The notes under the pieces were generated by a model, which saw only the letters and a program-made list of their open reading frames with translations, did not search any database and was not told where the DNA came from. Position numbers and translations under genes: made by a program. This document shows, piece by piece, positions 7,058 to 13,787 of a stretch of 13,787 nt of DNA (position 1 is its first letter; every line of letters begins with the position of its first letter). Source of the stretch: Oligosphaeraceae bacterium (GTDB lineage Bacteria; Verrucomicrobiota; Lentisphaeria; Oligosphaerales; Oligosphaeraceae); assembly GCA_012515455.1 (NCBI GenBank), contig JAAYYJ010000045.1, positions 1 to 13,787 of the forward strand. The letters run 5' to 3'.

Positions 7058-8511
7058 CAGACTCCTTTGAAGCCCATTTTGCCGGGGTTCATGATATTGT
7101 TCGGATCAAGTTGCTTTTTGATGCCCTCGAGCACTGGCATGGCAGGGCCGTACAGTTCCTTCATGAGATGCCCGAGCTTGATGCCGACACCGTGGTGTTC
7201 ATTGATGACCCCGCCATTGGCGATGGCGGCCCGGATGGCCATATTCCAGACCCGGTTGTAGAGGGCCACCGCCTCACGCGGGTCCTTGGGCACATCCTGG
7301 GGCTCGAAGATGAAGCGGGCGTACAGCATGCATCCCCATTCGTACCAATGCGAGAAATGGCCGATGAAACGGGCCTGGGGGAAGTTCTCGGTCACGACAT
7401 TCTTCATGGCCCAATAGACAGCCTCGATTTTGTCAAAGGTGGCGACGGTGTCCAGGGTGCCAAAGGCCTGGGGGAGATGGAACATAAAGCCCGGGTAGAA
7501 GAACTTGTACTTGTTCTCCCACCACAGGTCTCCGCCTTTGCTGCCCAGGTCCTGGCCCTGGTATTTATCTTCCATGATTTCGCGGGCATATTTCATCTGG
7601 CAGGCAGTGATGTCCTTACGTCCGTCGAAACCGAAAACCAGATAAGAGCCCTGCGCCAGTTCCATGTTGAACACCTTGCGCACGTGGGTGATAGTCTCGG
7701 TTTCATCGTACAGGCGAATGGCGCAGGGCTGGAGCCGGCTGCGCATGAGTTCAGCACCGGCCGACATCGCGGTGTGGAAATCCTTGAAGATATAGGCCCG
7801 GAACTCGCGTGCCTCCGGCTGAGGATGCAGCTTCAGGGTGGCTTCGGTGATGATGCCCAGAGTACCTTCACTGCCGGTGAAAAGCAGGGTCAGGTCCGGC
7901 CCGGAAGCGTGGCGGGGCACGGGCAGGGTCCGGATGATTTCACCTGTCGGAGTCACTACTTCCAGGGACAGGACCATGTCTTCGATCTTGCCGTATTTGG
8001 TGGACAGTACACCGGTGCCGCGGTGGGCCAGGAAACCGCCGATGGTGGCGCAGGAGATGGACGCCGGGAGGTGCATGGTGGAGAAGCCCTCCTTGTTGCA
8101 GCTCCATTCCAGATGCTGGGCGATGATGCCGGCCTGGCAGGTCACGGTCAGGGATTCCCGGTCGATGCGGATGAGTTTATTCATCCGCTTCATGTCCATG
8201 ATGATGCCGCCGAAGATGGGCAGGGCGCCGCCCTGGGACCCGGAACCGCCGCCCCAGGGCACCACCGGGATATGGTAGTGGTTGGCCAGCTTGATGACCT
8301 TGGAGACTTCCTGGGCGTTGGCGGGACTGATCACGAAGTCTGGCCTGGGGGTCTCCATGCCGCGGTCGTGCCACATTTCCGGGATCCAGTAGTAATCGAT
8401 GGAATGACCGAACTTGTCGGCCTCATGAGTGCAGACGAACTCGCTTCCGACGATATCGGTCAGTTCAGAGCGAATCATCTCATACATGTAGCTGTTTGAG
8501 GATACTAACAT
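7057..8511 (-). CDS. FAD-binding oxidase, GlcD/alkyl-DHAP-synthase-like
   Basis: A 484-residue flavoprotein of the FAD-binding PCMH/FAD-oxidase_C family (glycolate oxidase GlcD, D-lactate dehydrogenase, alkyl-DHAP synthase relatives). FAD-binding marks are VVPWGGGSGSQGG (83-95), the segment around ATIGGFLAHRGTG (155-167) and LLFTGSEGTLGIITEATL (209-226). The C-terminal substrate domain contains INEHHGVG and ends with LDPNNIMNPGKMGF, typical of the family. AAGGAG sits 5 bases before the ATG. Because it is coupled to an iron-sulfur subunit, as GlcD is to GlcF, the pair probably oxidises a 2-hydroxy acid such as lactate or glycolate, or a sugar acid made by the cluster. The alkyl-DHAP synthase-like HHGVG motif leaves other substrates open. 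It lies 36 bases after the FGGY kinase gene. Confidence 0.87.
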   Translation of the reverse strand: MLVSSNSYMYEMIRSELTDIVGSEFVCTHEADKFGHSIDYYWIPEMWHDRGMETPRPDFVISPANAQEVSKVIKLANHYHIPVVPWGGGSGSQGGALPIFGGIIMDMKRMNKLIRIDRESLTVTCQAGIIAQHLEWSCNKEGFSTMHLPASISCATIGGFLAHRGTGVLSTKYGKIEDMVLSLEVVTPTGEIIRTLPVPRHASGPDLTLLFTGSEGTLGIITEATLKLHPQPEAREFRAYIFKDFHTAMSAGAELMRSRLQPCAIRLYDETETITHVRKVFNMELAQGSYLVFGFDGRKDITACQMKYAREIMEDKYQGQDLGSKGGDLWWENKYKFFYPGFMFHLPQAFGTLDTVATFDKIEAVYWAMKNVVTENFPQARFIGHFSHWYEWGCMLYARFIFEPQDVPKDPREAVALYNRVWNMAIRAAIANGGVINEHHGVGIKLGHLMKELYGPAMPVLEGIKKQLDPNNIMNPGKMGFKGV

Positions 8512-8543
8512 CTCGGCTCCTTGGTGATATATCTGGGCAGAAA

Positions 8544-8559
8544 AAAATCAGCTGATTTT
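8544..8559. repeat. Perfect 16-bp palindrome over the FGGY kinase stop codon
   Basis: AAAATCAGCTGATTTT is its own reverse complement, and it contains the kinase stop codon (TGA, minus strand, 8550-8548). On the minus strand it runs into a tract of seven Ts (8547-8541). It could act as a weak terminator with an A-T-rich stem and AGCT loop, limiting read-through into the oxidase genes, or as a protein-binding site. Which, if either, is not decided by the sequence. Confidence 0.45.
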
Positions 8560-10065
8560 GGTTTGCGCGGCATAGACCGGCGCCAGGGCGTCGTGGATGC
8601 GCCGGTAGGTCTGAAAGTGCTCTGCGTAGAAGGCCGCTTCCGGCGGTGATGGCTGCAGTACACAGGTGGGGTGCAGGCAGGTCTGCACCGCCTCGCGGCT
8701 GCTGGCAAAGATTCCTGCGCCAGTGCCGGCCAGCAGGGCGCTGCCGAAGGACGCATCGCCAGGCTCCGTGACCTGCAGGGGCAGATTGAAGACGTTGCCG
8801 ACAATCGCACTCCAGAGACGGCTCCTGCTCCCGCCGCCAATCAGAATCAGGCGTTTGACCGGCAACCCCATTTCCTGGATCTGGCCATAGCAGTCCAGCA
8901 GCGAGTAGGCGACGCCTTCCAGCACCGCGCGGATGACATCGCTGCGCCGGGAGGAAACGGCCATGCCGGTGAAGCTGGCTCTGAGGGCGGGGTCCCAGTA
9001 GGGCGAGCGCTCGCCCTGCAGATAAGGGTGGAAGAAGATGCCGTTGGCGCCTGCCGGCGACTGAGCCGCCTCCCGGTCCATCAGTTCGAAAACCTTAGCC
9101 CCGGCCGCCTGCGCCTCCAGCTTCAGGTCCTGGCAGAGCAAATCGCGCAGCCAGCGCTGGCAGAGTGCGGCGGCGTTGGTGGCGGAGACTGTATACCACA
9201 TCCCGGGAATGATATGGGAATAGGTCAGGGTAGTCCGGGAGGGATGGGCCTCTGCAGTCATGACATTGACATTGCCGGCGGTGGCCAGCTTGATGATGCA
9301 GTCCCCGGGCTCAATCGCACCGGCGCCATAATCCTCCACCGCGGAATCGGAACTGCCGCAGATTACCGGCGTGCCCTGGGGCAGGCCGGTGTCGGCAGCC
9401 GCCTGGGCGGTGACCTGGCCGGTGACCGTGGTGGGTGACACCAGCTCGGGCAGACTGGAGAGCGGCAAGCCGGACAGGGCGACCAGCGGCTCCGACCAGC
9501 GCCTGGCCTGCAGGTCAAAGAACAGCGTGCCCTGGGCCTCAATATAATCGGTCTGGGCGCTGCCGGTGACCAGAAAACGCACGTAGTCCTTGACGAACAG
9601 GAGATGCTTGGTCGCCTGCAGCAACGCGGGTTCGTGGCGCTGCAGCCAGCGCATCTGGGGCAGGGTCCAGGTCGGGGCGGGCTGCTGTCCGGCAATGGCA
9701 AAAATCATCTCGCCGTACTGTTCCCGGAGTTCAGCGCACTCGGCGGTGCTGCGCTGGTCCGTCCACATAATGGTCCGGCGCAACGGCCGGTATGCATCAT
9801 CGAGCAGCACCGCATTATGGGTGGAGCCGTCAAACGACAGCGCCAGTAGGGAGGAGAAGTCGACCCCCTTGGCGCGCAGTTGGGCGAGAGCCTGGCACAT
9901 GGCCCGGTACCAGTCCGCGGGGTCCTGTTCTGCCCAGCCGGGGTGCTCGAAATAGGTGGTGTATTCGACCGAGGCGTCGGCGACCAGCTTCCCCTCGACG
10001 GTGATGGCGGTGACCTTGCAGCCGCCGGTCCCGAAATCTATACCCAGCAGGATGCCGTTGTTCAT
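8548..10065 (-). CDS. FGGY-family carbohydrate kinase, xylulokinase-like
   Basis: A 505-residue sugar kinase of the FGGY family, which phosphorylates ketoses or polyols with ATP in the cytoplasm. Domain I shows IDFGTGGCK (9-17, phosphate 1 loop), GWAEQDP (43-49) and WTDQR (101-105). The probable catalytic base is D240 in CGSSDSAVEDYGAG. Domain II shows HPYLQGERSPYWDP (346-359) and the ATP-site loop LIGGGSRSRLW (408-418). These are closest in style to xylulokinases (XylB), but FGGY members act on xylulose, fuculose, rhamnulose, ribulose, gluconate and others, so the substrate stays open. The start ATG overlaps the iolB-like stop by one base (TAATG), which implies coupling. Since a FucI/AraA-type isomerase lies upstream, a ketose made by that isomerase is the obvious candidate substrate. 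Confidence 0.92.
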   Translation of the reverse strand: MNNGILLGIDFGTGGCKVTAITVEGKLVADASVEYTTYFEHPGWAEQDPADWYRAMCQALAQLRAKGVDFSSLLALSFDGSTHNAVLLDDAYRPLRRTIMWTDQRSTAECAELREQYGEMIFAIAGQQPAPTWTLPQMRWLQRHEPALLQATKHLLFVKDYVRFLVTGSAQTDYIEAQGTLFFDLQARRWSEPLVALSGLPLSSLPELVSPTTVTGQVTAQAAADTGLPQGTPVICGSSDSAVEDYGAGAIEPGDCIIKLATAGNVNVMTAEAHPSRTTLTYSHIIPGMWYTVSATNAAALCQRWLRDLLCQDLKLEAQAAGAKVFELMDREAAQSPAGANGIFFHPYLQGERSPYWDPALRASFTGMAVSSRRSDVIRAVLEGVAYSLLDCYGQIQEMGLPVKRLILIGGGSRSRLWSAIVGNVFNLPLQVTEPGDASFGSALLAGTGAGIFASSREAVQTCLHPTCVLQPSPPEAAFYAEHFQTYRRIHDALAPVYAAQTKIS

Positions 10066-10865
10066 TACTTCACCCAGGCGTGGGCAGGGTCTTTGGAGGA
10101 AACCAGGCCGCGTCCTTGCGCTCCGGCCATGACCCAGAGGTAGTACATCTGGTATCCCGGGGCGCCGCAGAGGGGGTGATAGCCTTCAGCGATGGCCACC
10201 GTGTCGTAATTTTTGACCGTGTAGGTTTCGTCGATGGAGCCGTCGGGCTGATACACCTTCTGGATGCCGAAGCCCTGGGGAGGATCAAACAAATAGAAAT
10301 AGGTCTCCTCCATATCCAGCTCAGCCGGCGGCTGGTTGACATCATGGCGATGGGGCGGGTAGCCCGACCAGTTGCCGGAGGGGATCATCCCTTCCCCGAT
10401 ATAGAAATGGGCGGAGTCGAAGGTCTCGTCCAGGATGATTTCCGAGGTGCGCCGGAAATTGGCGGTGCCGATTTCGATGTGACGGGTGTCGGCGGGGCGG
10501 ATCAGGGTCGGTTTGGCGGTATCCCGGTCAGCCGGTGAGCTGCAGCAGGCCAGTTCCACCTCGGAAATGGCCGTGATGCAGTACTTGGTCTGGCGGGGGA
10601 GATAGAGACAATGGGGCTTGCCGGTGAAGGGGCTGCGGCGGCCATCGAGAACCGTGTATTCCCAGTCCTGACCGGCAGCGCGGAAGTTCCCGCCGATCAG
10701 CACCAGCGCGACCTCACTGCCGGCGGTATCGCCAGAGTACGACGTCCCGGCGGACAGTTTGAGCAGCCCGAACTGGCTCAGGCGCATATTGTATTGGCCC
10801 AGGGCAAAGACCTGGTTGTAGCCCTGCCGGGGAGAAAGATGGATAAGAAGATTTTCGCTGCTCAT
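10065..10865 (-). CDS. iolB: IolB-type 5-deoxy-glucuronate isomerase family protein
   Basis: A 266-residue double-cupin protein of the KduI/IolB family. IolB converts 5-deoxy-D-glucuronate to 2-deoxy-5-keto-D-gluconate in myo-inositol breakdown. The C-terminal half carries the family core: IGEGMIPSGNWSGYPPHRHD (156-175, with probable metal ligands H172 and H174), MEETYFYLFDPPQGFGIQKV (185-204, metal ligand E187), EGYHPLCGAPGY with H230, and YYLWVMAG (241-248). Start ATG has AGGAG 9 bases upstream. It sits between the sugar isomerase (27 bases before) and the FGGY kinase (1-base overlap). The family match is strong. The exact reaction is less certain because the upstream inositol genes iolG, iolE and iolD are not in this window, and a related sugar-acid isomerisation is possible. 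Confidence 0.88.
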   Translation of the reverse strand: MSSENLLIHLSPRQGYNQVFALGQYNMRLSQFGLLKLSAGTSYSGDTAGSEVALVLIGGNFRAAGQDWEYTVLDGRRSPFTGKPHCLYLPRQTKYCITAISEVELACCSSPADRDTAKPTLIRPADTRHIEIGTANFRRTSEIILDETFDSAHFYIGEGMIPSGNWSGYPPHRHDVNQPPAELDMEETYFYLFDPPQGFGIQKVYQPDGSIDETYTVKNYDTVAIAEGYHPLCGAPGYQMYYLWVMAGAQGRGLVSSKDPAHAWVK

Positions 10866-10892
10866 GGGGTTGCACTCCTGACGGCGGATGTT

Positions 10893-12266
10893 TTAGTTGA
10901 TAACGGTGATCTGAATATCCAGATTGCGGCAGAGGTCCTGCAGCGCCTGAGCCTGGTCACCGTACATCAGGGCGTAATGGTGCTCCCAGCCCCGGTTGAT
11001 GACCTCTTCCCGCAGAGCCGCGCAGCCGGCATCGAACTTGATCTTGAGCGGATTGCCGCGGACGAACAGCTCGGTGTCGAGACCCTCGCCGGTGGCCACC
11101 AGCATGCGGAAGCCGTCGCCGTCCCTGGTCTCACCCAGCCGGGCCAGGGTGACCCGCCCGGGCTTGAGAGGAAATTCGTTGGTGACGCCCTTGACACCGC
11201 CGCCTTCGACGGTGGCGCTGCAGCGCAGTTCCGGCTGGCAGCCGGCCTTGCAGAGCTGGCTCGGGGCCGCCCCGCAGTGCCAGGCCACGCCGTATTCGCC
11301 TTCCATCACTATCATGTCGCAGAAGAACGGCAGATCGCCGGAAATCTGCTTGGCGATGCGCATCATCACGGCGCCGTAGACATCGCCTTCGCAGGCAGTG
11401 GTCAGACCATGGTTGGTCAGATGACCGATGGTGGAGCAGGCGGCGATGCCGTAGAGGTCGCTGCGGATAATTTCCGGCCAGCAGCGCAGGGCAAATGTGT
11501 CAACCAGAAAACTGTCCTTGAGCTTGCAGACCGCGCCGAAAAGCCGCGCGGACTTCTCCAGCTGATTGCCGCGCGGGCCGTCCGTGGGATGGCAGGGGGC
11601 GTCAGCCAGGATGGTGCGGGTGGCATCCGCGACTTCAGCCGCACTGAGGTTCTCCGCAAGGGTGAACAACTCGTGCTCAGTGATGATCTTGACCTCCGGA
11701 CCCAGCTTGCGCCGCAGCAGCATCTCTGAACAGCAGCTGGTGTAGAAGCCGGGGACGCGCCCGCCAATCAGGCCGATGCGCAGGCGGCCCAGCATTTTCA
11801 TCGCCTGGGCGACGCGGATGGACTGCTGCAGTTGCGCCGCCGCCTCAGGCGTGCCGGGTTCGGCGTGGACATGGAAATAGGGAATGTGCAGACGCCAGAG
11901 ATGATGAGCCGTCATGTTCGCGGCGCAGAAGGAGTTGTTCTGCAGCCGGCCGCCTTGGGGGTCGGGTTCCTTCATGCTCCAGAGAATTACCGGGGTCTTC
12001 AGGCGCTGGGCATACAGCGGCGGCACAACCCCAAGCGCGAAGGTCAGGAAATGGGTAATCAGCAGGTCCGGCTGCTCCGCTTCGAATTGGGCCAGCTGGG
12101 CTACGGCTTCGTCCTCGAGGGTCAGCATCTTGCTGCCGCCCAGGACCTCGACCCCGGGCAGCTGCTGCAGGAAGGCCAAGGCCCCCGCGCGTGCTGCCTC
12201 CAGGGTGTCATTAGTCCAGTTTACCTTCGATAACGGCAGATATCCGATTTTAAACTTGTTCTGCAT
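10893..12266 (-). CDS. L-fucose/L-arabinose isomerase family protein (short FucI-like)
   Basis: A 457-residue putative aldose-ketose isomerase of the FucI/AraA superfamily, shorter than E. coli FucI (about 590). Family marks are RCWPE (261-265), TACEGDVYGAVMM (290-302), WHCGAAPSQL (329-338) and the C-terminal GWEHHYALMYGD (426-437). E265, E293/D295 and H429/H430 are the likely Mn2+ and substrate residues by analogy with FucI Glu337, Asp361 and His528; this mapping is inferred. GGAG lies 6 bases before the ATG. It is separated from the PfkB gene by 138 bases and is followed closely by the iolB-like and FGGY kinase genes, so it would supply a ketose to one of the kinases. Substrate is unknown; fucose, arabinose, a sugar acid or a sulfosugar are all open. 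Confidence 0.8.
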   Translation of the reverse strand: MQNKFKIGYLPLSKVNWTNDTLEAARAGALAFLQQLPGVEVLGGSKMLTLEDEAVAQLAQFEAEQPDLLITHFLTFALGVVPPLYAQRLKTPVILWSMKEPDPQGGRLQNNSFCAANMTAHHLWRLHIPYFHVHAEPGTPEAAAQLQQSIRVAQAMKMLGRLRIGLIGGRVPGFYTSCCSEMLLRRKLGPEVKIITEHELFTLAENLSAAEVADATRTILADAPCHPTDGPRGNQLEKSARLFGAVCKLKDSFLVDTFALRCWPEIIRSDLYGIAACSTIGHLTNHGLTTACEGDVYGAVMMRIAKQISGDLPFFCDMIVMEGEYGVAWHCGAAPSQLCKAGCQPELRCSATVEGGGVKGVTNEFPLKPGRVTLARLGETRDGDGFRMLVATGEGLDTELFVRGNPLKIKFDAGCAALREEVINRGWEHHYALMYGDQAQALQDLCRNLDIQITVIN

Positions 12267-12343
12267 GGGAAACTCCGGGATTATGATGGGACCAAGGCCA
12301 GAAAATTCACCCTGCTGGCGTCAGGCGGGCGGGGCGTTCACGC

Positions 12344-12388
12344 GGCCGTAGCCTGCCCACGGCCAGGACCCAGTCTGTCCGGGTCCTG
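12344..12388. repeat. Two adjacent hairpins in the PfkB-isomerase gap
   Basis: GGCCGT (12344-12349) pairs with ACGGCC (12359-12364) around a 9-base loop. CAGGACCC (12364-12371) pairs with GGGTCCTG (12381-12388), also around a 9-base loop. Both lie in the 138-base gap between pfkB and the isomerase gene. Neither is followed by a T tract on the minus strand, so they are more likely RNA processing, stability or attenuation elements than terminators. No convincing separate promoter for the isomerase gene was found in the gap. Confidence 0.4.
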
Positions 12389-12404
12389 AAATCAATGCTG
12401 GGGG

Positions 12405-13319
12405 TCAGTTTCTTGTCAGGAATTCATCCACCTGCCTGCGGCTCGGGATGCCGGCGCGCCCGCCCAGTTGCAGGCATTTCAAGGCCGAAGCGGCGGAGGC
12501 GAAACGCATGCATTCCAGCAGGTCCTGCGTTTCCAGATAGCGCAGCGCGAAGGCAGCATGGTAGACATCGCCGGCGCCAGTAGTGTCGACCGCCTTGACG
12601 CTGAATGCCGGGCAATGCAAAATCCGGCCCTGGTCGAGGGCCAGAGAACCTTGGTCGCCCATGGTGATGCCGCAGACGCGGGCGCCGGTCTCGGAGAGCT
12701 TCACGATGGCCTGGGATAAATCAGCCAGCCCGGTGTAGGTCCGGGCGAATTCCTCGGAAGTAATCAGGATGTCCGTCCGGCGGACCAGCTCCGCCATGCC
12801 CTCGCGCATGGTGCCGCCATCCAGACTGACCAGCACCCCGTGCGCCTGGGCATAGCTTGCGGCAGCCAGGGCGGCAGAGGTCTGATGACCGTCCAAATGC
12901 AGGATTTTGGCTCTGCCAATCAGTTCGCAGTCGATTTCGCGCTGGGGGTCCAGTTCAGGCAGCGAGCCGCGCGTCCAGGCCACGCAACGTTTGCCAGTAG
13001 GTTGTTCGATCCAGCAGTAGGCAATGGGTGAGGCCCCGCCGGGGCGCACCGCCATTGCCCGGGTGGAGACGTGCTCGGCTTCCAGGTCCTGCAGGATGCG
13101 CCTGCCGGGGTCGTCGTCTGCCACGGTGCTGATGAGTGCCGCCGGCAACCCCAGGCGCGCCGCTGCGACCGCGGCAGTCGCGGCTGGACCGCCGCCCTGG
13201 ATCAGATGCTCCAGCATCTGAACTTTGCTGTCGTACGGTATGCTGGGCAGGACCGACAAATAGTCATTGCAGCAAAAGCCAAGACTGACAAAAGCAATTT
13301 TTGGGGTATCCATAGTCAA
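12405..13319 (-). CDS. PfkB-family carbohydrate kinase
   Basis: A ribokinase/PfkB-fold kinase of about 302-304 residues that phosphorylates a sugar or sugar acid with ATP. Marks are the N-terminal GGGPAATAA (42-50) substrate/hinge region and the C-terminal signature DTTGAGDVYHAAF (245-257) with catalytic Asp 251 and the anion hole GAGD. The listed first codon is TTG at 13319. The ATG at 13313-13311 (MDTPKIAFVSLG) is an equally good or better start, since PfkB proteins begin just before the first beta strand; neither has a clear ribosome binding site. It is the first gene of the leftward series. Its company with an IolB-type isomerase and a class II aldolase suggests an IolC-like 5-dehydro-2-deoxygluconokinase role, but fructokinase, ketodeoxygluconate kinase or sulfofructose kinase functions cannot be ruled out. 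Confidence 0.9.
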   Translation of the reverse strand: MTMDTPKIAFVSLGFCCNDYLSVLPSIPYDSKVQMLEHLIQGGGPAATAAVAAARLGLPAALISTVADDDPGRRILQDLEAEHVSTRAMAVRPGGASPIAYCWIEQPTGKRCVAWTRGSLPELDPQREIDCELIGRAKILHLDGHQTSAALAAASYAQAHGVLVSLDGGTMREGMAELVRRTDILITSEEFARTYTGLADLSQAIVKLSETGARVCGITMGDQGSLALDQGRILHCPAFSVKAVDTTGAGDVYHAAFALRYLETQDLLECMRFASAASALKCLQLGGRAGIPSRRQVDEFLTRN

Positions 13320-13344
13320 TAATCACAAGCGCTGAGATTTTTAT

Positions 13345-13374
13345 ATAATGTAATGCCGAAGTGTCTCTTGGCAA
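13345..13374 (-). promoter_or_regulatory. Candidate sigma70-like promoter for the leftward operon
   Basis: On the minus strand TTGCCA (13374-13369) is followed after 18 bases by CATTAT (13350-13345). This matches TTGACA in 5 of 6 positions and TATAAT in 4 of 6. Transcription would start near 13338, leaving a leader of about 25 bases before the ATG at 13313. It is the best candidate upstream of pfkB but is weak in an A-T-rich stretch. Confidence 0.35.
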
Positions 13375-13484
13375 AGAAAGGCCGGGGAAAAAGGAATATT
13401 TCCGCCGCCGCAGGACAGCGCAGGGATACCACCGGCAGCAGCGTCTGGTGCCGAACATCCGCGGACATTTTTTTGCCGCCAGCC

Positions 13485-13524
13485 GTTTGACATTATTCTT
13501 GGGCTGGAATATATTGTGTCAAAC
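13485..13524. repeat. Perfect 8-bp inverted repeat bracketing the prepilin-gene promoter
   Basis: GTTTGACA (13485-13492) and TGTCAAAC (13517-13524) are perfect reverse complements separated by 24 bases, about 32 bases centre to centre, or three helical turns. The left arm contains the -35 box and the right arm covers the expected transcription start. That placement would suit an operator, but chance similarity cannot be excluded. Confidence 0.45.
13487..13515 (+). promoter_or_regulatory. Sigma70-like promoter of the prepilin-like gene
   Basis: TTGACA (13487-13492, perfect -35) and TATATT (13510-13515, 5 of 6 to the -10 consensus) are separated by the ideal 17 bases. The start would be near 13522, giving a leader of about 40 bases that contains the GGAGGA ribosome binding site at 13550-13555, 5 bases before the ATG. 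This is the strongest promoter seen in the window. Confidence 0.75.
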
Positions 13525-13560
13525 AACGCCCTGCGGTCATCACCATGCTGGAGGAATAAA

Positions 13561-13787
13561 ATGGCTTTTGCCCAATACCGCTCTATTCGCTGGACTGCCA
13601 TCGGCCGTTCTTTTACCTTGATCGAACTGCTGGTCGTAATTGCCATCATTGCGGTTCTGGCCTCGATGCTCCTGCCGGCCTTGTCCAAGGCGCGTGAGAA
13701 AGCCCAGGAGAGCAAATGCGTGAACAACCAGAAGCAGATCGGCATGGCCACCTCAATGTACTTCTCTGACCATGACGATTTTTTCCC
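13561..13787 (+). CDS. Prepilin-like N-terminal methylation domain protein, 5' part
   Basis: The first 75 or so residues of a gene cut by the right edge. A short basic leader (MAFAQYRSIRWTAIGRS) precedes FTLIELLVVIAIIAVLAS and MLLPALSKAREKAQ, the type IV pilin/type II secretion pseudopilin signal with Glu at +5 and a single hydrophobic helix. Ser rather than Gly precedes the Phe, so cleavage by the prepilin peptidase at the usual point is likely but not certain. The following Cys and NNQKQIGMATSMYFSDHDDFF match the large family of single-pilin-helix surface or secreted proteins (DUF1559-like) multiplied in Lentisphaerota and related phyla. Their function is unknown. The start is supported by GGAGGA and a strong promoter. 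It is divergent from the sugar operon and probably unrelated to it in function. Confidence 0.9.
   Translation, partial: MAFAQYRSIRWTAIGRSFTLIELLVVIAIIAVLASMLLPALSKAREKAQESKCVNNQKQIGMATSMYFSDHDDFF

Noticed and set aside
7027..8499. Long open frame on the + strand (490 codons)
   Set aside because: It lies almost exactly opposite the FAD-linked oxidase, whose motifs are clear. The product is rich in Gly, His, Asp and Val without family motifs, as expected of an antisense shadow in GC-rich DNA.
10611..11729. Open frame on the + strand (372 codons) opposite the isomerase and iolB-like genes
   Set aside because: It spans the boundary of two well-supported minus-strand genes and has no recognisable motif.
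13344..13349. Perfect TATAAT on the + strand
   Set aside because: No acceptable -35 hexamer lies 16-18 bases upstream. The promoter at 13487-13515 is much better placed for the + strand gene.

Overview
The window most likely comes from the PVC group, probably Lentisphaerota/Verrucomicrobiota. The best evidence is the truncated gene at the right edge: its prepilin-like N-terminus (FTLIELLVVIAIIAVLASMLLPALSKAREKA, split across positions 13612-13704) is followed by a conserved Cys and N-Q-K-Q-I-G, a pattern expanded in those phyla. The DNA looks GC-rich, and long antisense shadow ORFs lie opposite most real genes. The species cannot be fixed from the sequence alone.

Left part (1-3085, + strand), ion and membrane transport: the tail of a TrkA_C (RCK_C)-type gene; a Na/Pi-cotransporter family gene with a C-terminal PhoU-like domain, split by an apparent one-base frameshift in a T6 run near 591-597; and a cation diffusion facilitator with an extended C-terminus. 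A GC-rich repeat and hairpin region with a T6 tract (3093-3165) closes this part, where it meets the leftward genes tail to tail.

Central and right part (13319 down to 3175, - strand): nine genes in one direction. In transcription order they are a PfkB sugar kinase, a FucI/AraA-type sugar isomerase, an IolB-type cupin isomerase, an FGGY (xylulokinase-like) kinase, a GlcD-like FAD-linked oxidase, a GlcF/HdrD-like iron-sulfur protein, a class II ketose-bisphosphate aldolase, NagB and NagA. Several pairs overlap by 1-4 bases or sit 12-36 bases apart, so this is probably one or a few operons. It looks like a catabolic block ending at triose phosphates and fructose-6-phosphate. The isomerase, FGGY kinase and aldolase resemble the order of a fucose/rhamnose-type route. 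The IolB, PfkB and aldolase resemble the lower half of the myo-inositol route, but IolG, IolE and IolD are absent. The oxidase/Fe-S pair could oxidise a 2-hydroxy acid or sugar acid, and NagA/NagB handle N-acetylglucosamine-6-phosphate. The substrate is not determined. No transporter, glycosidase or regulator of the cluster lies in the window.

Right edge (13320-13787): a divergent intergenic region with a strong sigma70-like promoter for the rightward prepilin-like gene, bracketed by a perfect 8-bp inverted repeat, and a weaker candidate promoter for the leftward operon. I saw no rRNA, tRNA, CRISPR array or insertion sequence.
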